Shown: in pieces, positions 1 to 5,484 of the stretch
How the letters are laid out: the number at the start of each line of letters is the position of its first letter
Numbering within the stretch: position 1 is the first letter of the stretch
Source: JAJKIP01 sp040509055
GTDB lineage: Bacteria > Bacteroidota > Bacteroidia > Chitinophagales > Chitinophagaceae
DNA length: 7,334 nt
Assembly: GCA_040509055.1 (NCBI GenBank)
Contig: JBEVLT010000250.1
Location: 1-7,334 of the forward strand
Direction of reading: 5' to 3'
Program-made: the position numbers and the translations under genes
The notes under the pieces: generated by a model
Databases searched by the model: none
What the model saw: only the letters and a program-made list of their open reading frames with translations
What the model was told of the DNA's origin: nothing

Positions 1-24
1 AGCCGGAAGATCAGGCTTCCGGCT
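1..24 (-). terminator. Hairpin, probable intrinsic terminator after the DUF3108 gene
   Basis: The arms AGCCGGAAG (1-9) and CTTCCGGCT (16-24) are perfectly complementary over 9 bp and enclose a 6-base loop. The hairpin begins about 30 bases past the stop of the minus-strand DUF3108 gene, where that operon's terminator would be expected. The bases that would form the U-tract on the minus strand lie left of the window and cannot be seen. On the plus strand the stem is followed by TTTAATA, a weak U-tract, so it could also stop a plus-strand gene arriving from the left. Confidence 0.7.
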
Positions 25-53
25 TTAATAAAGTATGGCTAAAGGAGCAGGCA

Positions 54-893
54 TTATCTCCTTTTCACCAGGGCCGTCATCGGGTTGCGCAGGTTCTCGT
101 AGCTCATCATATCGATCTTCACCTTGCCCACTACGATGGGGCTTTCGATACGTACCGGGATATGATTCTTATCATCGGTGACCCACACGGTCATCTTTTC
201 GCCACCGTCAAACACGGTGCCTTTGATCAGCAGCGGTTTGAATTTGATCGCGTTGAACTTACCGTACTTGGTTTTGATCGTCTCCTTGCCCAGGTAGCGG
301 ATATACATTTCGTTCACCTCATTGTCCAGGAACATGGAGAAGGCGATCTTATCATTGGGCTTCAGTTTGGAAAAATCGATATTCCGGGCGTAGTACATGG
401 CGCTGAGCACATCCTGCACACAGGCCGGCACTTTGAACACGCCGTCGTTGGTCACTGCCGTGTTGGCCGTTTTGTTGAACGTAACGTTCTGGTAGATCTT
501 ATGACCGCCTTCATTCACGTTACGGACAAATTTCAGTGTCTGCAGCGTGGCGGTATCGATATAGGTTTCATACCGGTCTCTTACCTTGTAAGCCCAGTCG
601 TAGGAAGAATTGGTGCTGCCATCGCCCACGATGTGGTAAACCGGCTTATTGTTCAGCGTTTCCAGCGTGCTGGTGAAGGTAGCCGTACCGGCATTCACAT
701 AAATGCCTGCCACCGCATAGTACACGCTGAAAGAAATCTTTTCGCCTGCTTTAAATGCTGTGTTCTTGATGGCGCAGAACTGCTGGTCCGGTGTTGCCAC
801 CGGTAAGGCTGCAGGCGCCGGCTTGTCAATTTTGACTGTAAATGCCATCAGGGCCAGGAGCGGTACCACGATCAGCGTTGTTATTCCTTTCAT
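54..893 (-). CDS. DUF3108 domain-containing exported protein
   Basis: The 279-residue protein has a hydrophobic N-terminus (about residues 4-19, ending ALMAFTV) that acts as a signal peptide or uncleaved anchor, so the rest should be periplasmic or outer-membrane associated. The body matches my recollection of DUF3108 proteins: FKAGEKISFSVYYA (47-60), many alternating beta strands, CVQDVLSAMYYAR (158-170), GKFNAIKFKPL (211-221) and a closing VWVTDDKNHIPVRIE (236-250). The molecular role of DUF3108 is not established. There are only two cysteines, C40 and C158, which could form a disulfide after export. There is no lipobox. I chose the ATG at 893 because it sits 10 bases after the upstream gene's stop and starts directly with MKGITTLIVV. 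A start at 965 would add 24 charged residues before the signal and overlap the upstream gene by 62 bases. The short gap suggests co-transcription with the membrane protein gene. Confidence 0.85.
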   Translation of the reverse strand: MKGITTLIVVPLLALMAFTVKIDKPAPAALPVATPDQQFCAIKNTAFKAGEKISFSVYYAVAGIYVNAGTATFTSTLETLNNKPVYHIVGDGSTNSSYDWAYKVRDRYETYIDTATLQTLKFVRNVNEGGHKIYQNVTFNKTANTAVTNDGVFKVPACVQDVLSAMYYARNIDFSKLKPNDKIAFSMFLDNEVNEMYIRYLGKETIKTKYGKFNAIKFKPLLIKGTVFDGGEKMTVWVTDDKNHIPVRIESPIVVGKVKIDMMSYENLRNPMTALVKRR

Positions 894-903
894 CAGTATG
901 AGT

Positions 904-1953
904 TTAATGAACTTCGTCCGGCCGGCTGTCCTGTACCGTCGCGGATGATCCGTTTTTATTGACAAATAACTTTTTGACTCCCAAAATTAACAGGCTTCCT
1001 GTCAGGGCCGGTATGATCAAATTGATAAACCAGATGCATACCAGCGCCCCCGTAATGCCGAGGTGGTTATTGCTGAACAACCCCAGCAGCTTCAGGCTCA
1101 CTTCTCCCCGCAGGCTCAGGTCGGTAAACAACGCGATCGTGGGAATAACGGCCATGACAAGGAACGACACACTCACCGCCCAACAGGCCTGTCCCCACGC
1201 TACCTCTACTCCAAACAGCCTGAACAAGAGGTAATACTGCATGATAAACACAAAAAAACGCAGTGCTGATAAAGACAGCAGTTGCAACAGTAAAGTTGCA
1301 TTAAACCCCTCCAAAGTCCGGAAAAGCCATGCATACCGCCTGCTGCCGGGCCACCGCTCGATCCACCGCGCAAACCAGGACAACCTGAAATAAAAAACTG
1401 TTAAAACCACTACTGCAAGCATCGTTCCATACAGGATCATATCCAGCCAGAACGAAGAGATCAGGCCGCTTCCTTCCACCCTGGCCGCCAGCATCGTCAG
1501 GCCGGCCAGGCCCATGGTCAGGGTAATGATCAGCTGGCTCATGCTGCCCGTGATGGTCAGGGAGATCGCCTTCATACGGTTGCCATCGTCCATGTACAGG
1601 ATACGGCCCAGGTACTCGCCTACCCTGTTGGGCGTGCTCACCGAAAAGGATACGCCGGACAATATAGCTTTGAAGGCCTTGGTAAAACTGATTTTTTGAA
1701 CCTTCCGGATGCAGAGCTGCCATTTCACGGTCTCGATGCCCCAGTTTACCACCATCAGCACAAACACCAGCACCAGGTTCCAGGCCAGGGGGCTACTGAG
1801 CGAACGGCGGATCTTCTGCCAGGAATCGTCCAGGTTGGGCTGCGCTTTTACCTGGTTATAGATGGAATACGACACCCAGATGAACAATAACGGGCCAAGG
1901 AAATAATTGATGAATATCCTGATATTTTTCTTACGTATCCTTTTTAGTTGCAT
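904..1953 (-). CDS. Lysylphosphatidylglycerol synthase TM-region family protein (flippase-like membrane protein)
   Basis: This 349-residue integral membrane protein has a short basic N-terminus (KRIRKK) followed by about seven to eight hydrophobic segments, near residues 15-32, 56-76, 135-156, 167-188, 218-246, 256-276 and 299-327. The loop motif STPNRVGEYLGR (106-117) and the later PTIALFTDLSLRGEVSL (271-287) are hallmarks of the family resembling the membrane half of MprF. The C-terminal aminoacyl-transferase domain of true lysylphosphatidylglycerol synthases is absent, so this protein should not itself make lysyl-PG. Stand-alone members are usually annotated as putative lipid flippases or transporters, without known substrate. 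The gene diverges from ruvC and is followed after 10 bases by the exported DUF3108 protein, so the two probably form an envelope operon. I see no convincing TAnnTTTG box upstream on this strand; TATTTTTA at 2053-2060 differs from it by one base. Confidence 0.88.
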   Translation of the reverse strand: MQLKRIRKKNIRIFINYFLGPLLFIWVSYSIYNQVKAQPNLDDSWQKIRRSLSSPLAWNLVLVFVLMVVNWGIETVKWQLCIRKVQKISFTKAFKAILSGVSFSVSTPNRVGEYLGRILYMDDGNRMKAISLTITGSMSQLIITLTMGLAGLTMLAARVEGSGLISSFWLDMILYGTMLAVVVLTVFYFRLSWFARWIERWPGSRRYAWLFRTLEGFNATLLLQLLSLSALRFFVFIMQYYLLFRLFGVEVAWGQACWAVSVSFLVMAVIPTIALFTDLSLRGEVSLKLLGLFSNNHLGITGALVCIWFINLIIPALTGSLLILGVKKLFVNKNGSSATVQDSRPDEVH

Positions 1954-2069
1954 AGCATTGGCGCAGCGCCTGTCATGAAATTTTCATCTATCGGTAAATA
2001 CGTAATTTGCGGAGGAAACTTCCATGAGGATCGTCCGGTTTGATTAATCCTGTAAAAATACTGCGCTGA
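1954..2069 (+). promoter_or_regulatory. Divergent intergenic region and ruvC leader
   Basis: These 116 bases separate the minus-strand membrane protein gene from plus-strand ruvC. At 2003-2009 TAATTTG resembles the Bacteroidota -7 box TAnnTTTG with one base missing from the spacer, so it is a weak promoter candidate for ruvC. At 2011-2016 GGAGGA is a good Shine-Dalgarno sequence, but it lies about 54 bases before the ruvC start and 7 bases before an ATG at 2024 that opens a seven-codon frame (MRIVRFD, TAA at 2045-2047). A second short frame of 22 codons runs 1975-2043. Nothing here looks like a terminator. Confidence 0.35.
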
Positions 2070-2636
2070 TTGCAAAAACCTGCTAAAATAATTCTCGGCA
2101 TCGACCCCGGCACCCTGCAGATGGGGTATGGCATTATCGAAGTAACCGGGCAGCAGATCGCCGTCAAAGACATGCAGACGCTGCGGATGTCCGGCAAGAA
2201 GGACAATCACGAGCGGCTTCACCTCATTTATCAGGAAGTAGCAGAGCTGATCAGGGTCTACAGCCCGCATGAATTTGCCATCGAAGCGCCTTTTTTTGGC
2301 AAAAACGTGCAGAGTATGCTGAAGCTGGGGCGCGCACAGGGAGTAGCCATTGCCGCCGCCATGCAGGCCAGCATTCCCGTGACCGAATACTCTCCCCGGA
2401 AAATAAAGCAATCCATCACCGGCAACGGCAACGCCGATAAGGAACAGGTATGGAAAATGCTGCGCTCGCTGCTTGGCATTACCGAAGAGCCGGAATACTT
2501 CGACGCTACCGACGCCCTGGCCATTGCGGTCTGCCATCACTTCCAGATCAGTGGCCTGCCCCGCCAGCAGGAAAAGGGCTTCAGCGGCTGGGATGATTTT
2601 ATCCGCAAAAATCCCGGCAGGATGATAAAGAAATAA
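2070..2636 (+). CDS. ruvC: Crossover junction endodeoxyribonuclease RuvC
   Basis: RuvC is the Mg2+-dependent resolvase that cuts Holliday junctions made during recombination and fork repair, working with the RuvAB branch-migration motor in the cytoplasm. The 188-residue protein carries all four catalytic acids: D12 in ILGIDPGT, E72 in AIEAPFFGKN, and D145 and D148 in DATDALAIAV. F75 matches the junction-stacking phenylalanine of the E. coli enzyme, and K113 and K124 (IKQ, ADK) match its conserved DNA-contacting lysines. The length fits the family, with a roughly 25-residue basic tail. The start is TTG: a TGA stop sits immediately before it at 2067-2069, and the first in-frame ATG (codon 18) lies beyond catalytic D12. 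There is no Shine-Dalgarno just upstream, only an A-rich stretch (TAAAAATA). No ruvA or ruvB is in the window. The stop is 19 bases from the convergent HIT gene. Confidence 0.96.
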   Translation: MQKPAKIILGIDPGTLQMGYGIIEVTGQQIAVKDMQTLRMSGKKDNHERLHLIYQEVAELIRVYSPHEFAIEAPFFGKNVQSMLKLGRAQGVAIAAAMQASIPVTEYSPRKIKQSITGNGNADKEQVWKMLRSLLGITEEPEYFDATDALAIAVCHHFQISGLPRQQEKGFSGWDDFIRKNPGRMIKK

Positions 2637-2655
2637 ATGCCGCAGCCGGTTACCG

Positions 2656-3048
2656 CTACGCCAGGTTTTTTATGATTTGCTGCTGTATCCGCCGCAGCTG
2701 TTCTTCCTGCAGCTTCAGCTTGGGCTGGGTAAAGTTCAGGTCATTGGCCGAATTGATCGGAATAAGATGCAGATGCGCATGCGGCACTTCCAGCCCCACC
2801 ACACTGATACCGCAGCGGTTGCAGGCAAAGCTTTTTTCGATGGCTTTCGCAATCGGCCGCGCAAATACCAGCATTTCCTGCAGGTATTCTTCCGGCAGGT
2901 CAAACAGGTTGTCGGTCTCCGTTTTCGGCACCACCAGCACATGCCCCTCCCGCAGGGGAAAAATATCGAGGAAAGCAAAGAACCGCTCATTCTCCGCGAT
3001 CTTATAAGAGGGAATATCGCCGGCAATGATCTTTGAAAATATCGTCAT
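2656..3048 (-). CDS. HIT family protein (histidine-triad nucleotide-binding hydrolase)
   Basis: The 130-residue protein starts MTIFSKIIAGDIPSYKI, as HINT-type histidine-triad proteins do, and ends with a Q/K-rich helix. The histidine triad is VPHAHLHLIP, with H90, H92 and H94; by analogy with Hint1 the middle histidine (H92) is the nucleophile that attacks the nucleotide alpha-phosphate. Family members hydrolyse nucleoside phosphoramidates or related nucleotides; the physiological substrate here is unknown. The segment before the triad reads VVGLE instead of the usual AGQ-type sequence of Hint1, a variant I associate with Bacteroidota members. I chose the ATG at 3048 because family homology begins there; the frame stays open to an ATG at 3105, which would add 19 residues (MWKRIWYYLF and so on) unlike the family. 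It is a single gene between greA and convergent ruvC, separated from greA by a terminator. Confidence 0.92.
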   Translation of the reverse strand: MTIFSKIIAGDIPSYKIAENERFFAFLDIFPLREGHVLVVPKTETDNLFDLPEEYLQEMLVFARPIAKAIEKSFACNRCGISVVGLEVPHAHLHLIPINSANDLNFTQPKLKLQEEQLRRIQQQIIKNLA

Positions 3049-3121
3049 GTCACCAGTTATTTTTGACCGGAGCGAAAACAGGTAATACCAGATCCGCTTC
3101 CACACGAAACAAGATTTGCTA

Positions 3122-3129
3122 CAAAGCTA
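3122..3129 (-). promoter_or_regulatory. Candidate -7 box (TAGCTTTG) for the HIT gene
   Basis: On the minus strand TAGCTTTG exactly matches the Bacteroidota primary-sigma -7 consensus TAnnTTTG. It lies downstream of the greA terminator and about 74 bases before the HIT start, implying a leader of roughly 65-70 bases. No TTG is found at the usual -33 spacing, so the support is the box and its position only. Confidence 0.5.
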
Positions 3130-3142
3130 TCAAACCCGGTGC

Positions 3143-3170
3143 AATAAAAAATCCCGGCGCAGGCCGGGAT
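3143..3170 (-). terminator. Intrinsic terminator of greA
   Basis: ATCCCGGC (3151-3158) and GCCGGGAT (3163-3170) form a perfect 8-bp GC-rich stem with a 4-base loop. Read on the minus strand it is followed by TTTTTATT (3150-3143), a good U-tract. It starts 23 bases after the greA stop. The plus-strand side is followed by A residues, so termination should be one-directional, separating greA from the HIT gene. Confidence 0.9.
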
Positions 3171-3193
3171 AAAAAACATTCGGTCGCCCTTAT

Positions 3194-3667
3194 TTATGCA
3201 GTGATGTGATCGATCTTGAACTTCAGCGTGCCGGCAGGCGCCACCACTTCCGCCGTCTCTCCCACCTGCTTGCCCAGTATGCCCTTGCCGATCGGTGAAG
3301 TAACCGATATTTTACCGGCTTTCAGGTCGGCCTCCTTTTCGCTGACCACCTGGTAGGTCACCTGCTTTTTAGTATTCAGGTTGGTGAGCGTCACCTTGGT
3401 CAGGATGGACACTTTGCTGGTATCGATATTGGATTCGTCCAGCACCCGCACATTGGCCATCGAGCCTTCCATAGAGGCGATCCTTGCTTCCAGCAATCCC
3501 TGCGCTTCCTTGGCGGCATCATATTCCGCATTCTCCTTCAGATCGCCCTTTTCTCTTGCCTCCGCAATAGCGCGGCTGGCCGCAGGACGGTCTACCGATT
3601 TCATCCGCTGCAGTTCGGCCCTCATTTGCTCCAGTGTTTCCTTCGTCACGTATTGAATGCTACTCAT
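3194..3667 (-). CDS. greA: Transcription elongation factor GreA
   Basis: GreA enters the secondary channel of RNA polymerase and stimulates cleavage of the backtracked transcript, rescuing stalled complexes. The 157-residue protein matches the usual length. The N-terminal antiparallel coiled coil (about 1-75) carries the tip motif GDLKENAEYDAAKEAQ (41-56); D42 and E45 correspond to the acidic tip residues that coordinate the catalytic Mg2+. The C-terminal FKBP-like domain (about 80-157) includes SPIGKGILGKQVGE (124-137). The start ATG at 3667 is fixed by a perfect AAGGAGG four bases upstream, which is unusual in Bacteroidota. The leader also has a hairpin with a U-rich tail downstream of a promoter-like box, so expression may be controlled by premature termination. 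A terminator follows the stop, so greA is probably monocistronic. Confidence 0.96.
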   Translation of the reverse strand: MSSIQYVTKETLEQMRAELQRMKSVDRPAASRAIAEAREKGDLKENAEYDAAKEAQGLLEARIASMEGSMANVRVLDESNIDTSKVSILTKVTLTNLNTKKQVTYQVVSEKEADLKAGKISVTSPIGKGILGKQVGETAEVVAPAGTLKFKIDHITA

Positions 3668-3671
3668 AAAT

Positions 3672-3678
3672 CCTCCTT
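3672..3678 (-). promoter_or_regulatory. Strong Shine-Dalgarno of greA
   Basis: AAGGAGG on the minus strand lies 4 bases before the greA ATG. It is full-strength in a window where other starts have weak or no Shine-Dalgarno. In Flavobacterium the anti-Shine-Dalgarno of 16S rRNA is known to be occluded by ribosomal proteins including bS21, so a strong site in this phylum may mark special translational control. That is an inference here. Confidence 0.75.
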
Positions 3679-3684
3679 GGGTAT

Positions 3685-3731
3685 AAAAGAAAAAAATAGC
3701 AACGCCTCAGTATTTCGAACTGAAGCGTTGC
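3685..3731 (-). terminator. Hairpin plus U-tract in the greA leader (terminator or attenuator)
   Basis: The arms at 3719-3731 and 3699-3711 pair over 13 bp on the minus strand (GCAACGCTTCAGT with ACTGAGGCGTTGC) with one G-U wobble and a 7-base loop. The stem is followed on that strand by TATTTTTTTCTTTT (3698-3685). This has the form of an intrinsic terminator. It begins about 40 bases past the dehydrogenase stop, so it may end the rsmA operon, but it also lies between a -7-like box and the greA start, so it may attenuate greA. Confidence 0.85.
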
Positions 3732-3741
3732 ACTACTGTTA

Positions 3742-3749
3742 CAAATATA
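3742..3749 (-). promoter_or_regulatory. Candidate -7 box (TATATTTG) for greA
   Basis: TATATTTG on the minus strand exactly matches TAnnTTTG. It ends 11 bases before the 5' arm of the leader hairpin, so transcription would start nearly at the hairpin, giving a greA leader of about 70 bases. No TTG sits at a normal -33 spacing (the nearest TTTG is about 27 bases upstream) and the region is AT-rich, so a chance match is possible. Confidence 0.5.
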
Positions 3750-3771
3750 AAAAAGTATTTGAAAAAAGAAG

Positions 3772-4698
3772 CTACCCAAATCCTAATTTTTCAAGCACCA
3801 CTTTGGCCATTTTATACCAGGCTTCGTGGCTGTAACCGGCTATATGCGGGGTAATAAGCACATTGGGTTGTGCCAGCAGCCAGTCCAGGGTTTCTTTTTC
3901 CGCACCCGCCCAGGTGGCGGGCTTTTCGTTTTCCAGCACATCCAGTGCAGCGCCGCGCAGCTGATTGTTTCTCAGGGCTGCGGCCAGGTGCAGGGTGTTC
4001 ACCACTTTGCCCCTCGATGTATTCAGGAAAAAAGGCCGCTGCCGCAGCGAAGCAAAAAAAGTGTCGTTGGCCAGGTGCAGCGTTTCTTCGGTCAGCGGCA
4101 GGTGCAGGCTCACCACGTCTGCATAGCGGGCTACCTGCTCTGCAGAGGCTTCTTTGATGTACCCTTCTCCAAAACCATATTTGTACTTGTCAAATGCCAG
4201 CACTGTGACACCGAACGGCTGCAGCAGCCGCGCAAACGAACTGCCGGTATGGCCATAGCCGATAATACCCACCGTTTTGCCGGTCAGTTCCGTACCCCTG
4301 TTCTCATCCCTTCGCCACAGGCCCTGCCTTACTTCCGCCGTTGCCGGGGCTATGTTATTCATCAGGCTTAGCAACATGCCGAGCGCCTGCTCCGCCACCG
4401 CATTGCGGTTGCCCTCCGGGCTGCTGACACAGCGGATGCCTTTGCTTTCCGCATAGGCTGTATCGATCAGCTCCATCCCGCTTCCCAGACGGCCGATCCA
4501 TTTCAGGTTCACAGCCCTGTCCAGCAGCGGCCGGTCGATGCGGATACGTGTAGTCACGATCAGCCCTTCCACACCCGGTATGAGTTGAGCCAGCTCATCG
4601 TAGGTGATGGCGGGACTGTCTGTTACCGTATAGCCATGGCGTTCCAGTTGTTCTTTCAGGTACGGGTGTGCCTTGCCGGTTATGATCGCATTTTTCAT
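3772..4698 (-). CDS. D-isomer specific 2-hydroxyacid dehydrogenase (phosphoglycerate dehydrogenase-like)
   Basis: This 308-residue NAD-dependent oxidoreductase has the two-domain family fold. The Rossmann motif is GIIGYGHTG (G147, G149, G152) with D170 ending the second strand, which indicates preference for NAD. The catalytic triad is complete: R229 in NTSRGKVV, E258 in LDVLENEKP and H285 in TPHIAGYS. The substrate loop IGRLGSGMELID (68-79) resembles phosphoglycerate dehydrogenases. It is short: the C-terminal regulatory domain of SerA and the dimerisation domain of PdxB are both missing, so the substrate cannot be named from sequence. The ATG overlaps the rsmA stop (ATGA at 4695-4698), with AGGA inside the end of rsmA as a likely ribosome site, so translation is probably coupled. 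Divergent pdxA nearby makes a role at the PdxB step (4-phosphoerythronate oxidation) a possibility; serine synthesis or a general hydroxyacid reductase are alternatives. Confidence 0.9.
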   Translation of the reverse strand: MKNAIITGKAHPYLKEQLERHGYTVTDSPAITYDELAQLIPGVEGLIVTTRIRIDRPLLDRAVNLKWIGRLGSGMELIDTAYAESKGIRCVSSPEGNRNAVAEQALGMLLSLMNNIAPATAEVRQGLWRRDENRGTELTGKTVGIIGYGHTGSSFARLLQPFGVTVLAFDKYKYGFGEGYIKEASAEQVARYADVVSLHLPLTEETLHLANDTFFASLRQRPFFLNTSRGKVVNTLHLAAALRNNQLRGAALDVLENEKPATWAGAEKETLDWLLAQPNVLITPHIAGYSHEAWYKMAKVVLEKLGFG

Positions 4699-5447
4699 TT
4701 CATCCTGAATGTAAGTTCTGCAAATTGCTCCACCGTCAGCTGTTCAGCTCTTTTATCAAACAGTGCATCGGCCAGTACGGCCGGATCAAATAATCCTTTT
4801 ACCGCATTCCGCAATGTTTTCCGCCGCTGGTTGAACGCTGTTTTGACCAGGAGAAAAAGATCTTTCTCGCTCCGCATGGACAGGCTCTCCCGGCGCGGCA
4901 GCAGGCGGATCACGCCGCTTTTCACCTTAGGCGGAGGCTGAAAACAGTTTTCATGGACATCGAATAAATACTCCACGCCGAAAAACGCCTGCACCAGCAC
5001 GCTGAGCACACCATACACTTTGTTGCCCGACTGTGCCGCCACACGCTGCGCTACTTCTTTCTGGAACATGCCTACTACATGCGTCACATCGTCCTTCCAT
5101 TCCAGTATTTTGAAAAGGATCTGCGTGGAGATATTATACGGAAAATTGCCCACTACTGCAAAGGGACCGGCAAAGGGTTGATCGATATCGAGAAAGCTGC
5201 GGTGAATGAGCTTATCCTGCAGCTGCGGGTAGGTCTGCAGCAGGTAATCCACCTTCTCCGCATCCAGCTCCACCGCTTTGAACGCAATGTCTCCGATCAC
5301 CGACAGGTATTTGGTCAGGGCGCCGCCACCCGGTCCTACTTCGAGCAACTGCGACAACGGATGCTCCTGCAGCGCCGCCACGATGCGCCGGCAAATATTC
5401 TCGTCCTTCAGGAAATGCTGGCCCAGCGATTTTTTGAGCGTATACAT
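4695..5447 (-). CDS. rsmA: 16S rRNA (adenine(1518)-N(6)/adenine(1519)-N(6))-dimethyltransferase RsmA (KsgA)
   Basis: RsmA uses S-adenosylmethionine to dimethylate two adjacent adenines near the 3' end of 16S rRNA, a late checkpoint of small-subunit assembly. The 250-residue protein opens with KKSLGQHFLKDENI (5-18). SAM-binding motif I is LLEVGPGGGALT (34-45), with acidic E60 ending strand 2. The catalytic NFPYNIS (101-107) is the N-x-P-Y motif of N6-adenine methylases. FQPPPKVKSGVIRL (169-182) and FNQRRKTLRN (205-214) are family signatures. I chose the ATG at 5447 because homology begins there and a perfect TACCTTTG box ends 5 bases before it; the frame stays open to an ATG at 5495, adding 16 residues not typical of the family. 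It overlaps the dehydrogenase start by four bases and is divergent from pdxA. pdxA and ksgA are also linked in the E. coli surA-pdxA-ksgA-apaGH cluster, though there in one direction. Confidence 0.96.
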   Translation of the reverse strand: MYTLKKSLGQHFLKDENICRRIVAALQEHPLSQLLEVGPGGGALTKYLSVIGDIAFKAVELDAEKVDYLLQTYPQLQDKLIHRSFLDIDQPFAGPFAVVGNFPYNISTQILFKILEWKDDVTHVVGMFQKEVAQRVAAQSGNKVYGVLSVLVQAFFGVEYLFDVHENCFQPPPKVKSGVIRLLPRRESLSMRSEKDLFLLVKTAFNQRRKTLRNAVKGLFDPAVLADALFDKRAEQLTVEQFAELTFRMK

Positions 5448-5452
5448 ATGGG

Positions 5453-5460
5453 CAAAGGTA
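5453..5460 (-). promoter_or_regulatory. -7 box (TACCTTTG) of rsmA
   Basis: TACCTTTG on the minus strand matches TAnnTTTG exactly and is separated from the rsmA ATG by only 5 bases (GCCCA then TATG). With the usual few bases between box and start site, transcription would begin at or very close to the A of ATG, giving a leaderless or nearly leaderless mRNA. No TTG occurs at the -33 spacing. Confidence 0.65.
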
Positions 5461-5484
5461 CTCGATCGGCATCCTTTGAGCGCC

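Noticed and set aside
894..965. Longer DUF3108 protein starting at 965
   Set aside because: It would place 24 charged residues before the signal sequence and overlap the upstream gene by 62 bases.
1960..1987. Small palindromes GGCGCAGCGCC (1960-1970) and ATGAAATTTTCAT (1975-1987)
   Set aside because: Both are short, odd-length and without a second copy in the window; I cannot separate them from chance, though either could be an operator for the divergent promoters.
2637..2655. Possible bidirectional terminator between ruvC and the HIT gene (CGGTTACCG)
   Set aside because: The inverted arms leave no viable loop and there is no U-tract on either side.
3049..3105. Longer HIT protein starting at the ATG at 3105
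   Set aside because: The added 19 residues do not resemble family members, which begin at MTIFSKII.
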